DNA from: Lactobacillus sp.
GTDB taxonomy: Bacteria; Bacillota; Bacilli; Lactobacillales; Lactobacillaceae
Assembly: GCA_022483245.1 (NCBI GenBank)
Contig: JAKVNR010000001.1
Coordinates: forward strand, 744,001-808,000
Direction of reading: 5' to 3'
Length of the DNA: 64,000 nt
The notes beneath the pieces are model-generated. The model searched no databases and had not been told where the DNA came from. It saw only the letters and a list, made by a program, of their open reading frames with translations. Positions 58,491-64,000 of the stretch are shown here, piece after piece; positions within the stretch are counted from its first letter, which is position 1, and every line of letters starts with the position of its first letter. Position numbers and translations under genes: made by a program.

Positions 58491-59828
58491 TTAGTAGCCC
58501 ATATAACGGTTACGTTCCCAGGTTGAAACTGACTGGGTATATTGTGACCATTCTAATTCTTTTGATTCAATGAAGCTCTTAGTTAAGTGCTCGCCTAGAG
58601 CTGATTCCATTAACTTGTCAGCTTCAAAGGACTTAATGGCGTTATGCAAAGTTGATGGCAATGGCTTCAAGCCTAACTTTTCACGGGTGGCTGGGGTCAT
58701 TTCGAAGATGTTAGAGGTGACTGGCTTCATTGGCAGCTTAGCATCTTTAATTCCTTGCAAGCCGGCAGTTAAGACAGCAGCGACTAACAAGTATGGGTTA
58801 GCCATTGGGTCAGCAGACCGCAATTCCAGCCGAGTCGTTACGCCTTCAGCTGATGGGATCCGGACTAATGGTGACCGGTTCTTAGTAGCCCAAGAAATGT
58901 AAACTGGGGCTTCAAAGCCAGGAATTAAACGCTTATAAGAGTTGACCGTTGGGTTGCCGATAGCCGTAATTGCCCGGGCGTGAGTCAAAATACCGTTTAA
59001 GAAGTACATCGCAGTCTTCGACAGATTGTATTCACCATTAGCATCGTAGAAGACATTCTTGCCATCTTTGAATAATGACATGTTCGTGTGCATCCCGTTA
59101 CCAGCTTCGCCTTCAATTGGCTTAGCCATGAAGGTAGCAAACAAACCATGGCGTTTAGCAACTGAACGGGCAACCATCTTGAACGTTTGTACCCGGTCAG
59201 CAGTATACAAAGCATTGTCAAAGCGGAAGTCGATTTCATGTTGGCCATTGCCGACTTCGTGGTGGGCAGCTTCAACTTCAAAGCCTAATTTTTCCAAAGT
59301 TTCAACAATGTCGCGGCGGCATTCAGCCCCAGCATCGTTTGAATTTAGGTCAAAGTAAGAAGCTTGGTCAGGAATTTCAGTCGTCCACTTGCCATCTTCA
59401 CTTAACTTGAACAGGTGGAATTCCATTTCAAAACCAACATCGAAAGTATCAAAGCCAAAGTCTTTCATTTCTTTGAGGACCCGGACTAAGTTGTTCCGCG
59501 GGTCGCCTTCAAATGGATCGCCGTTGGTTTTGTGAACAGAACAAATTAACCGGCCAATCTTGCCGCCAGTCTTGTCGCCCCAAGGCAAAATAATCCAGCT
59601 TGACAGGTCAGGATATAGCACCATGTCGCTTTCTTCAATTCTGACAAATCCATCGATACTGGACCCGTCAAAACGAATTTCGTTAGACAAGACGTTGTCT
59701 AATTGGCTGGTTGGGACTTCTACACTCTTCAGCGTGCCATTGATGTCAGTAAAAGTCAGTCGTAAGAAACGGACATCATTTTCTTCTACATCACGTCTAA
59801 TATCATCTTTGGTAATCTTTTGAACCAT
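58491..59828 (-). CDS. glnA: Glutamine synthetase, type I
   Basis: ATP-dependent ligation of ammonia to glutamate. About 445 residues, the short GSI-alpha form of Firmicutes. N-terminal beta-grasp ([21 protein letters not shown]), catalytic domain with [22 protein letters not shown], the signature [23 protein letters not shown] and RIPSAEG. I start at [10 protein letters not shown], which has TAGGTGA upstream; an in-frame GTG three codons earlier is possible. A predicted hairpin and promoter lie in the leader. The glnR repressor gene that precedes glnA in many Firmicutes is not here; miaA is. Confidence 0.96.
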   Translation of the reverse strand: MVQKITKDDIRRDVEENDVRFLRLTFTDINGTLKSVEVPTSQLDNVLSNEIRFDGSSIDGFVRIEESDMVLYPDLSSWIILPWGDKTGGKIGRLICSVHKTNGDPFEGDPRNNLVRVLKEMKDFGFDTFDVGFEMEFHLFKLSEDGKWTTEIPDQASYFDLNSNDAGAECRRDIVETLEKLGFEVEAAHHEVGNGQHEIDFRFDNALYTADRVQTFKMVARSVAKRHGLFATFMAKPIEGEAGNGMHTNMSLFKDGKNVFYDANGEYNLSKTAMYFLNGILTHARAITAIGNPTVNSYKRLIPGFEAPVYISWATKNRSPLVRIPSAEGVTTRLELRSADPMANPYLLVAAVLTAGLQGIKDAKLPMKPVTSNIFEMTPATREKLGLKPLPSTLHNAIKSFEADKLMESALGEHLTKSFIESKELEWSQYTQSVSTWERNRYMGY

Positions 59829-59863
59829 CTGTGTCACCTATAAGAAATGCTAAAAATCTAATA

Positions 59864-59908
59864 TTGGTATAGGCATCAATCAAGTGGATTGATTTTCCTC
59901 TATATCAA
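59864..59908 (-). ncRNA. Nested hairpin in the glnA leader, candidate cis-regulatory RNA
   Basis: The minus-strand leader folds as TTG / CAA, then TATA..GG / CC.TATA with a GA bulge, then ATCAATC / GATTGAT closing a 5-nt loop, in that order from outside in. It lies between the glnA promoter and the RBS and has no T-run. The symmetry suggests selection on RNA or a protein site, but no family is recognised. Confidence 0.5.
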
Positions 59909-59914
59909 GTTTTT

Positions 59915-59943
59915 AGCATAGCAAAATCACTAAAGCTTGTCAA
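59915..59943 (-). promoter_or_regulatory. Promoter of glnA
   Basis: TTGACA, 17 nt, TATGCT on the minus strand, with the -35 hexamer at consensus. Transcription would start about 75 nt before the glnA ATG. Confidence 0.72.
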
Positions 59944-59949
59944 ACTGGT

Positions 59950-60870
59950 CTAGCCTTGCCTAAGCCAGTTTTTAACCGCCTGATCAACCGCCGTTTCAAA
60001 GCCCGGCTGAAACGGATCAAACCAGGTCACTGGCAGCTGGTGGCGAAAATATGTCAGCTGCCGCTTAGCATAACGGCGGCTAGCTTGTTTTAATTGCGCA
60101 ATGCAAGCCGGCAGGTTGCTCTCACCCGCAAAATATGGGAAAAATTCTTTATAGCCAATCGCTTGCCCGGCTTGTTTAATGTCAGCGCGGTGCTGGTAAA
60201 CAAACTCTGCCTCTGGCAGCAGGCCTTGCTCGAGCATTAAATCAACACGGCGATTAATGCGATCATAAACTTGCGAGCGATCTGTATTTAATCCTAAAAT
60301 CAAAAAATCATAGCGCGGTTCAATTGCTGGCTGCTGTTTAGAAAACAGCTGACCGGTACGCTCAATCACTGTTAATGCCCGCAAGACTCGCCGAGTATTC
60401 TGCCAGGGAATTTTGTCGGCTGCAGCTGGATCAGCTTGGTTTAATTCATCCCACAAAGCTTCTGGCCCTTTTTGGGCAAGAAACTTTTGCCAGCGGGGGG
60501 AAATACTGCTATCCTCTGCCCCTTTTTCGCCTAATTGCAAATTATACAAGAGCGCTTTTAAGTAAAAACCAGTCCCGCCAACAACCAGTGGCAATTTATT
60601 GTGAGCAGCAATCTCGCTAATCGCACTTTGTGCAGACTTAACAAAATCAGTCACGTCAAAATTGTCAAAAATGGACCTAGTGCCTACTAGGTAGTGCTTA
60701 ATGCCTGCCATTTCCGCTTTGGTTGGCCGAGCCGTGCCAACTTGCACCTCTCGGTAAACTTGCATGGAGTCGCCAGAAATAATTTCCGCCTGCCAAGTTT
60801 TGGCTAGCTGAATGCTTAGAGAAGTTTTTCCAATCGCGGTCGGGCCAATCAAACATAATACCTTTTGCAT
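59950..60870 (-). CDS. miaA: tRNA dimethylallyltransferase
   Basis: Adds the dimethylallyl group to A37 of tRNAs reading UNN codons. About 306 residues. P-loop LIGPTAIGKTSLSIQLA and IISGDSMQVYREV near the N-terminus, GGTGFYLKALLYN, and the DPxxA region. The ATG giving MQKVLCLIGPTA has AAAGGA 6 nt upstream; the open frame extends 31 codons further but these overlap the divergent gene promoter and lack homology. Upstream of glnA on the same strand, as in many lactobacilli. Confidence 0.95.
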   Translation of the reverse strand: MQKVLCLIGPTAIGKTSLSIQLAKTWQAEIISGDSMQVYREVQVGTARPTKAEMAGIKHYLVGTRSIFDNFDVTDFVKSAQSAISEIAAHNKLPLVVGGTGFYLKALLYNLQLGEKGAEDSSISPRWQKFLAQKGPEALWDELNQADPAAADKIPWQNTRRVLRALTVIERTGQLFSKQQPAIEPRYDFLILGLNTDRSQVYDRINRRVDLMLEQGLLPEAEFVYQHRADIKQAGQAIGYKEFFPYFAGESNLPACIAQLKQASRRYAKRQLTYFRHQLPVTWFDPFQPGFETAVDQAVKNWLRQG

Positions 60871-60931
60871 GCTCAATCCTTTATAAACCTGCGCTTTCTT
60901 GTTAGAATTTAAGTAATAGGAGGTCACAAAC

Positions 60932-61111
60932 ATGGCAAAGAAATTTGGCACTGGCGTTTTCACCGGTGTAGTCGTAACCCTGGCTGCTTTTGCTGCAGCT
61001 GCTTTAACTTATAAAACTCAAGTAATGGATCCTGAGGCAGATGAAGAAGATCGTCTGGAAGAAAACCGGATCCGGGCTAACCGCAAGAGCCATGCTGCTC
61101 ATTTAGGCTAG
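60932..61111 (+). CDS. DUF3042 family small protein
   Basis: 59 residues, MAKKFGTGVFTGVVVTLAAF onward: an N-terminal basic part, one hydrophobic stretch (about 8-27, TGVFTGVVVTLAAFAAAALT), then an acidic and basic tail (DPEADEEDRLEENRIRANRK). This matches DUF3042, a short family of lactic acid bacteria with unknown function, likely membrane-associated. RBS AGGAGG lies 9 nt before the ATG. Divergent from miaA, with a terminator behind it. Confidence 0.82.
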   Translation: MAKKFGTGVFTGVVVTLAAFAAAALTYKTQVMDPEADEEDRLEENRIRANRKSHAAHLG

Positions 61112-61133
61112 TCACTTAATAATTGCTTCAACA

Positions 61134-61166
61134 GAAAAAAGCTTGCTTTGACGGCAAGCTTTTTTG
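61134..61166. terminator. Bidirectional terminator
   Basis: Hairpin AAGCTTGC / GCAAGCTT with A-run and T-run, between the DUF3042 gene and the convergent rhodanese-like gene. Confidence 0.92.
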
Positions 61167-61171
61167 TTTCA

Positions 61172-61573
61172 TTAATATTTTGACTTCTTAGTCATGCCTT
61201 CCCAATTTTCAAAGCCATCCCGCAGCCACTTAATATCATTATAGCCATGTTTATGCAGGAAACGTGCTGCCTTCAGCGTCACGCTCTTTGAATCTGAATA
61301 CAGGTAAACTGGCATATCCTTGCGCAATTCCTTATATTGCAGCTTAATTGTGGTCATCGGCAAGTTGCGCGCACCAGTAATATGCTTTTGCTTAAACTCT
61401 TTTTGCTCGCGAACATCAATAATTTGCGCTTTACGCATGGTATGTTCAAATTCTTCATTTGATAATTCGCCGCCTAATTTTTTCGCGGTCATCCGTTGCC
61501 AAAGCCAGTTAACCAAAAAGGCAATAATTACCGCAATTAAAAAGATATCTAATGCAATTAAAAAATTGTTCAT
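61172..61573 (-). CDS. Rhodanese-like domain protein, membrane-anchored, no catalytic Cys
   Basis: 133 residues: one N-terminal membrane helix (NFLIALDIFLIAVIIAFLVNWLW) and a rhodanese fold (IIDVREQKEFKQKHITGARNLPM; VYLYSDSKSVTLKAARFLHKHGYNDIKWLRDGFENWEG). The loop that holds the nucleophilic Cys (normally YLYCxxGxRS) reads YSDSKSVT, with no Cys, so it is unlikely to be a sulfurtransferase; binding or scaffolding is possible. Resembles YqhL-type proteins. Start lies 20 nt after the YqgQ-like gene and probably belongs to the same transcript. Confidence 0.85.
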   Translation of the reverse strand: MNNFLIALDIFLIAVIIAFLVNWLWQRMTAKKLGGELSNEEFEHTMRKAQIIDVREQKEFKQKHITGARNLPMTTIKLQYKELRKDMPVYLYSDSKSVTLKAARFLHKHGYNDIKWLRDGFENWEGMTKKSKY

Positions 61574-61592
61574 CTATGCTTCTACCTCTAAC

Positions 61593-61811
61593 TTAATACC
61601 AATCAGGATCATTCTCATGTTCTTCTTCTAATTCATGCTGCTGGCGCAAAATCAATTTTGCAGTTAAGTACTCACGCCGGCTAATCACATTGGCCTGGTG
61701 CAAACGATCAAGCTCAATCGCCATCAATTCAATATCCCACTTGCGTTTGCCTAAGTGAACTAAGACGCCAAATTTTTCAAGCAGCTGCTGCACGTCGTAT
61801 AAACTTTTCAT
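61593..61811 (-). CDS. yqgQ: DUF910 family protein (YqgQ-like)
   Basis: 72 residues from MKSLYDVQQLLEKFGV, the conserved core of DUF910 (KFGVxxHxGKRxWDIELM). Short helical protein of unknown function, found next to the rhomboid protease gene in many Firmicutes, as here. The ATG has AAGGTG 7 nt upstream, so I prefer it to the ATG two codons earlier. Confidence 0.88.
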   Translation of the reverse strand: MKSLYDVQQLLEKFGVLVHLGKRKWDIELMAIELDRLHQANVISRREYLTAKLILRQQHELEEEHENDPDWY

Positions 61812-61822
61812 CTGCATGCACC

Positions 61823-62509
61823 TTAATAGTTAATGATCATGCCTTGCCGCAAACAGAAGATCCAAACTAAACAAAGGCCTAGTCCTGAAAGCAGCCGCCA
61901 CCATTTGCTAGCTGACCGCCAATTGCCGCTACCCAAGATGATGGTGAACAAAAATCCTGTGACTAAGCCGCCAGCATGGCCCCAAATGTCAATGCCCGGC
62001 ATAAAAATATCAATTAACAAATTAACTACGGCTAAGGCAATCGATTGCTGGCCAAGTTGTTTGAGCGCAGGCTGATCTTGATTTAATAAGCCCAGTGCCC
62101 CCATCGCGCCAAATAAGCCAAATAAAGCCGTTGATGCACCGGCACTGACCGCGCTATCGCCGCCAAAAGCTAGGCTGGCTAAGTTGCCGCCGATGCCGCC
62201 GATTAAATAAACCACCAAAAAGCGGCTTGAGCCTAAAATGCGTTCCAGATAATTACCCATGTAGTAAATCATGACCGCATTGGTCGCCAGGTGCAAAATA
62301 CCGATATGCAAAAACTGAGAAGTCAGCAGCCGCCACCATTGACCCTTCACAACCAAGAGCGGATTATACATGGCCCCTAGTTTTAGTAAAGTATTCGTAT
62401 TTTGGGACCCACCGGAAAAAACTTCCACCGCAAAAACGATCACCAAACTAGCTAGCAGCAAATTGGTAATTTTTACTGGTCCGAAAATTGCTTCTTTTAT
62501 CTTATTCAT
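61823..62509 (-). CDS. gluP: Rhomboid family intramembrane serine protease (YqgP/GluP-like)
   Basis: 228 residues with six or seven membrane helices. Catalytic Ser in SAGASTALFGLFG (G-A-S-T-A-L-F-G, about residue 128) and the His in WGHAGGLVTGF, and an N-terminal SQFLHIGILHLATNAVMI loop with the conserved His/Asn. It lacks the long soluble N-terminal domain of B. subtilis GluP. In B. subtilis this protein cleaves membrane substrates, including a magnesium transporter. Its start overlaps the end of fthC by 8 nt. Confidence 0.93.
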   Translation of the reverse strand: MNKIKEAIFGPVKITNLLLASLVIVFAVEVFSGGSQNTNTLLKLGAMYNPLLVVKGQWWRLLTSQFLHIGILHLATNAVMIYYMGNYLERILGSSRFLVVYLIGGIGGNLASLAFGGDSAVSAGASTALFGLFGAMGALGLLNQDQPALKQLGQQSIALAVVNLLIDIFMPGIDIWGHAGGLVTGFLFTIILGSGNWRSASKWWRLLSGLGLCLVWIFCLRQGMIINY

Positions 62510-63056
62510 GCACTGTCGTTAAAATCGTTTTCACAGGCTGGTCAGTTGCTTCAACTGGCCACTCAGGCCGCGCATACCACATCGCTGAATCAACCAAGCT
62601 GATTGAAGCTACTTGCGGGTGTTTTTGCAAATAACGATCATAATAGCCGCCGCCAAAACCCAGCCGTACGTGGCCGCGTTGCGCAAAGGCAAGGCCTGGC
62701 ACAATGACTAGATCACACTCATCATTGCTCTTAGCTTTGCCTGCGACTTCTAAAACGCCAAACTTGCTAGCTTCTAGCTGTGTCTGTGGATCATAAGCCA
62801 GAAAAGTCAGCTGGTAATGCGGCAAAGTTTTAGGCAAAAAGACCTGCTTGCCTAACTTCCACAAAGCCGCAATTAATCTCTCAGTATCAATTTCTAGCGG
62901 CAGCGATTTAGTCACTGCGACTGTTCTGGCCTTTTTTAAGGCCGGCAATGCTAAAAACTGGTCGACCAGCTCTTCATCTTCAGCTTTTTTTTGACGCGTT
63001 TCGGCAAATGCTTGTAATTTAACTAGCTGATGCTTGCGAAAACTCTCTTTATCCAT
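62502..63056 (-). CDS. fthC: 5-formyltetrahydrofolate cyclo-ligase
   Basis: ATP-dependent conversion of 5-formyl-THF to methenyl-THF, recycling folate. 184 residues. The C-terminal motif LVIVPGLAFAQRGHVRLGFGGGYYDRYL (GxGGGYYDR) is diagnostic and the N-terminal basic helix is typical. The order rpmG-fthC-gluP-yqgQ is common in Firmicutes. Confidence 0.94.
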   Translation of the reverse strand: MDKESFRKHQLVKLQAFAETRQKKAEDEELVDQFLALPALKKARTVAVTKSLPLEIDTERLIAALWKLGKQVFLPKTLPHYQLTFLAYDPQTQLEASKFGVLEVAGKAKSNDECDLVIVPGLAFAQRGHVRLGFGGGYYDRYLQKHPQVASISLVDSAMWYARPEWPVEATDQPVKTILTTVHE

Positions 63057-63074
63057 TCAAAAATTATTAGCTAT

Positions 63075-63103
63075 AAAAAAACAACAGGAATTGCCTGTTG
63101 CCT
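63075..63103 (-). terminator. Terminator after rpmG
   Basis: Hairpin GCAACAGG / CCTGTTG(T) followed by a T-run on the minus strand, between rpmG and fthC; probably attenuates read-through. Confidence 0.85.
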
Positions 63104-63106
63104 TAA

Positions 63107-63256
63107 TTACTTAGTTTCACGATGAAGAGTTGCACGTCTTTCAACTGGGCAATACTTCTTCAAGGCTAAGCGTTCTAGATGCTTACGCTTGTTCTTCTTT
63201 GACAGGTAAGATCTGTCGCCGCATTCAGTACACTCTAAAAGAATGTTTTCTGCCAT
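63107..63256 (-). CDS. rpmG: Ribosomal protein L33
   Basis: 49 residues, too short for the usual length cutoffs. Starts [21 protein letters not shown] with a C-x-x-C pair and ends [16 protein letters not shown], typical of bacterial L33. Only three of the four possible zinc Cys are present. RBS GGTGGAGAAA precedes the ATG. Confidence 0.95.
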   Translation of the reverse strand: MAENILLECTECGDRSYLSKKNKRKHLERLALKKYCPVERRATLHRETK

Positions 63257-63328
63257 TTTCTCCACCACCTATACTTTTTATATTGACCTTTAAATGTTAC
63301 CATTAACCACTCAAAAATTCTAGTTTTT

Positions 63329-64000
63329 CTATTTATTGAGTTTGAAATAGTCTTGCACAATTGCCTTGCCCATTTGCAAAGTGTAAGTCCCTTCTAGGTC
63401 TGGGTCCAGACCTGGGAAAACAATGGCGAAGGCAATTTTTGGATTGCTTGATGGGGCAAAACCAACAAATGAAGCGTTAATCGTTTGCGGGGCATTCTTG
63501 TTATTCGGGTGCTTCGGGTCGTAGTAGAAGGTTTCCGCCGTCCCAGTTTTACCGGAAATAGATGGCTTGACGTTCTTCAAAGTATGCGCGGTACCCCAAC
63601 TATTTGTTCCGTGAACAACGCGCCACATCCCCTGTTTAATCACCGATAACTGTGAAGTTGTCCAAGGGATCCGCATCTGCACTTTCGGCTGGGTATTGTA
63701 ATAAATATCAGTCCGGTTGCCGCTGCGGTTAGTATGACCAATTGATTGAACCAAATATGGACGCATCCGGTAACCACCGTTAGCAATCGTTGAAATATAT
63801 TGTGCCATTTGAATTGGGGTATAAGCGTCATAGTTACCGTAAGCCAGGTCTAGTACCGACCCGGTTTTTAGTTTGCCGTCGCTATTGTAATTTGAACCTT
63901 GAATCCCAGAAACTTCGCCCGGCAAATCAATGCCCGTCTTTTGACCTAAGCCAAACATTGCAAAGTTACGCCGCAATATATCAAAGGAATTATCATTCAT
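63329..64000 (-). CDS. Class B penicillin-binding protein, transpeptidase domain (5' end outside window)
   Basis: C-terminal 223 residues of a D,D-transpeptidase; the frame stays open to the right edge. The KTG triad is in SISGKTGTAETF (about residue 153 of this piece), and MAQYISTIANGGYRMRPYLV and ASFVGFAPSSNPKIAFAIVF are typical of PBP2/PBP2b. The SxxK and SxN motifs lie to the right of the window. A PBP2-type protein involved in elongation is likely (SEDS partner), but the missing part would decide. Confidence 0.92.
   Translation of the reverse strand: MNDNSFDILRRNFAMFGLGQKTGIDLPGEVSGIQGSNYNSDGKLKTGSVLDLAYGNYDAYTPIQMAQYISTIANGGYRMRPYLVQSIGHTNRSGNRTDIYYNTQPKVQMRIPWTTSQLSVIKQGMWRVVHGTNSWGTAHTLKNVKPSISGKTGTAETFYYDPKHPNNKNAPQTINASFVGFAPSSNPKIAFAIVFPGLDPDLEGTYTLQMGKAIVQDYFKLNK

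Noticed and set aside
60494-60500. Run of six G in miaA as a phase-variable site
   Set aside because: Six bases in a housekeeping gene, coding for a conserved PR segment, are ordinary and give no reason to infer switching.
60871-60963. 31-codon extension of miaA
   Set aside because: It runs into the divergent DUF3042 gene and has no family match; the ATG at 60870 has an RBS.
1-64000. CRISPR array, prophage or integrative element
   Set aside because: I saw no regularly spaced repeats, integrase, phage structural genes or conjugation genes.

Overview
The window is a low-GC Gram-positive chromosome segment, almost certainly from Lactobacillus (acidophilus/delbrueckii side of the genus). The reasons are the Opp oligopeptide transporter, the peptidases PepN, PepX and PepP, LPQTG surface proteins with YSIRK-type signal peptides, a secreted protein with SLAP/SH3-like repeats, a DUF3042 protein, and a Firmicutes gene order around rsmB-fmt-priA, folD-xseAB-ispA-tlyA-recN and rplU-rpmA. 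I do not name a species.

Layout. 1-6.2 kb: oligopeptide ABC transporter oppDFBC and the 3' part of oppA, with an alpha/beta hydrolase in between. 6.3-23 kb: housekeeping genes read leftward (acpP, a frameshifted plsX, recG, fakA, an asp23 gene, thiN, rpe, rsgA, pknB, stp, rsmB, fmt, priA, rpoZ, gmk), with rpmB on the other strand. 23-31.7 kb: recN, tlyA, ispA, xseBA, folD, nusB, a second asp23 gene, pepP, rpmA, rplU with an L21 leader RNA. 31.8-34 kb: YitT-like and DUF2325 genes. 34.1-36.4 kb: an AT-rich island with an Rgg-like regulator, a divergent 40-residue hydrophobic peptide gene, a frameshifted secreted protein and an intact three-repeat secreted protein. 36.5-39.4 kb: MFS transporter, tRNA-Arg, Fic protein, an abnormal tRNA-Arg and an orphan MazE-like antitoxin. 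39.6-45.7 kb: all five steps from aspartate to threonine (asd-thrB-hom on one strand, thrC-lysC on the other). 45.7-47.4 kb: a decayed patch with a pepX 3' relic, a nitrilase-family gene with a stop codon and an internally deleted insertion sequence. 47.4-51.3 kb: two large cell-wall anchored surface proteins. 51.4-64 kb: pepN/pepX divergent pair, an amino-acid transporter, an OsmC protein, glnA, miaA, DUF3042, a rhodanese-like protein, YqgQ, a rhomboid protease, fthC, rpmG and the 3' end of a class B penicillin-binding protein.

The genes fit a proteolytic, amino-acid-scavenging lifestyle: Opp imports peptides, PepN/PepX/PepP cleave them, and glnA and the threonine pathway fill gaps. The least ordinary observations are (1) a run of seven G at the equivalent early position of both surface-protein genes, where loss or gain of one base would truncate the protein; (2) the Rgg-like regulator divergent from a short peptide gene with its own ribosome binding site and terminator; (3) a nested hairpin in the glnA leader; (4) a ribosomal protein L27 with an unusual N-terminal extension and no prp protease gene beside it; and (5) a tRNA-Arg lacking U33. 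Several gene breaks (plsX, the 35.3 kb gene, the nitrilase) are single-base events that could be assembly errors.
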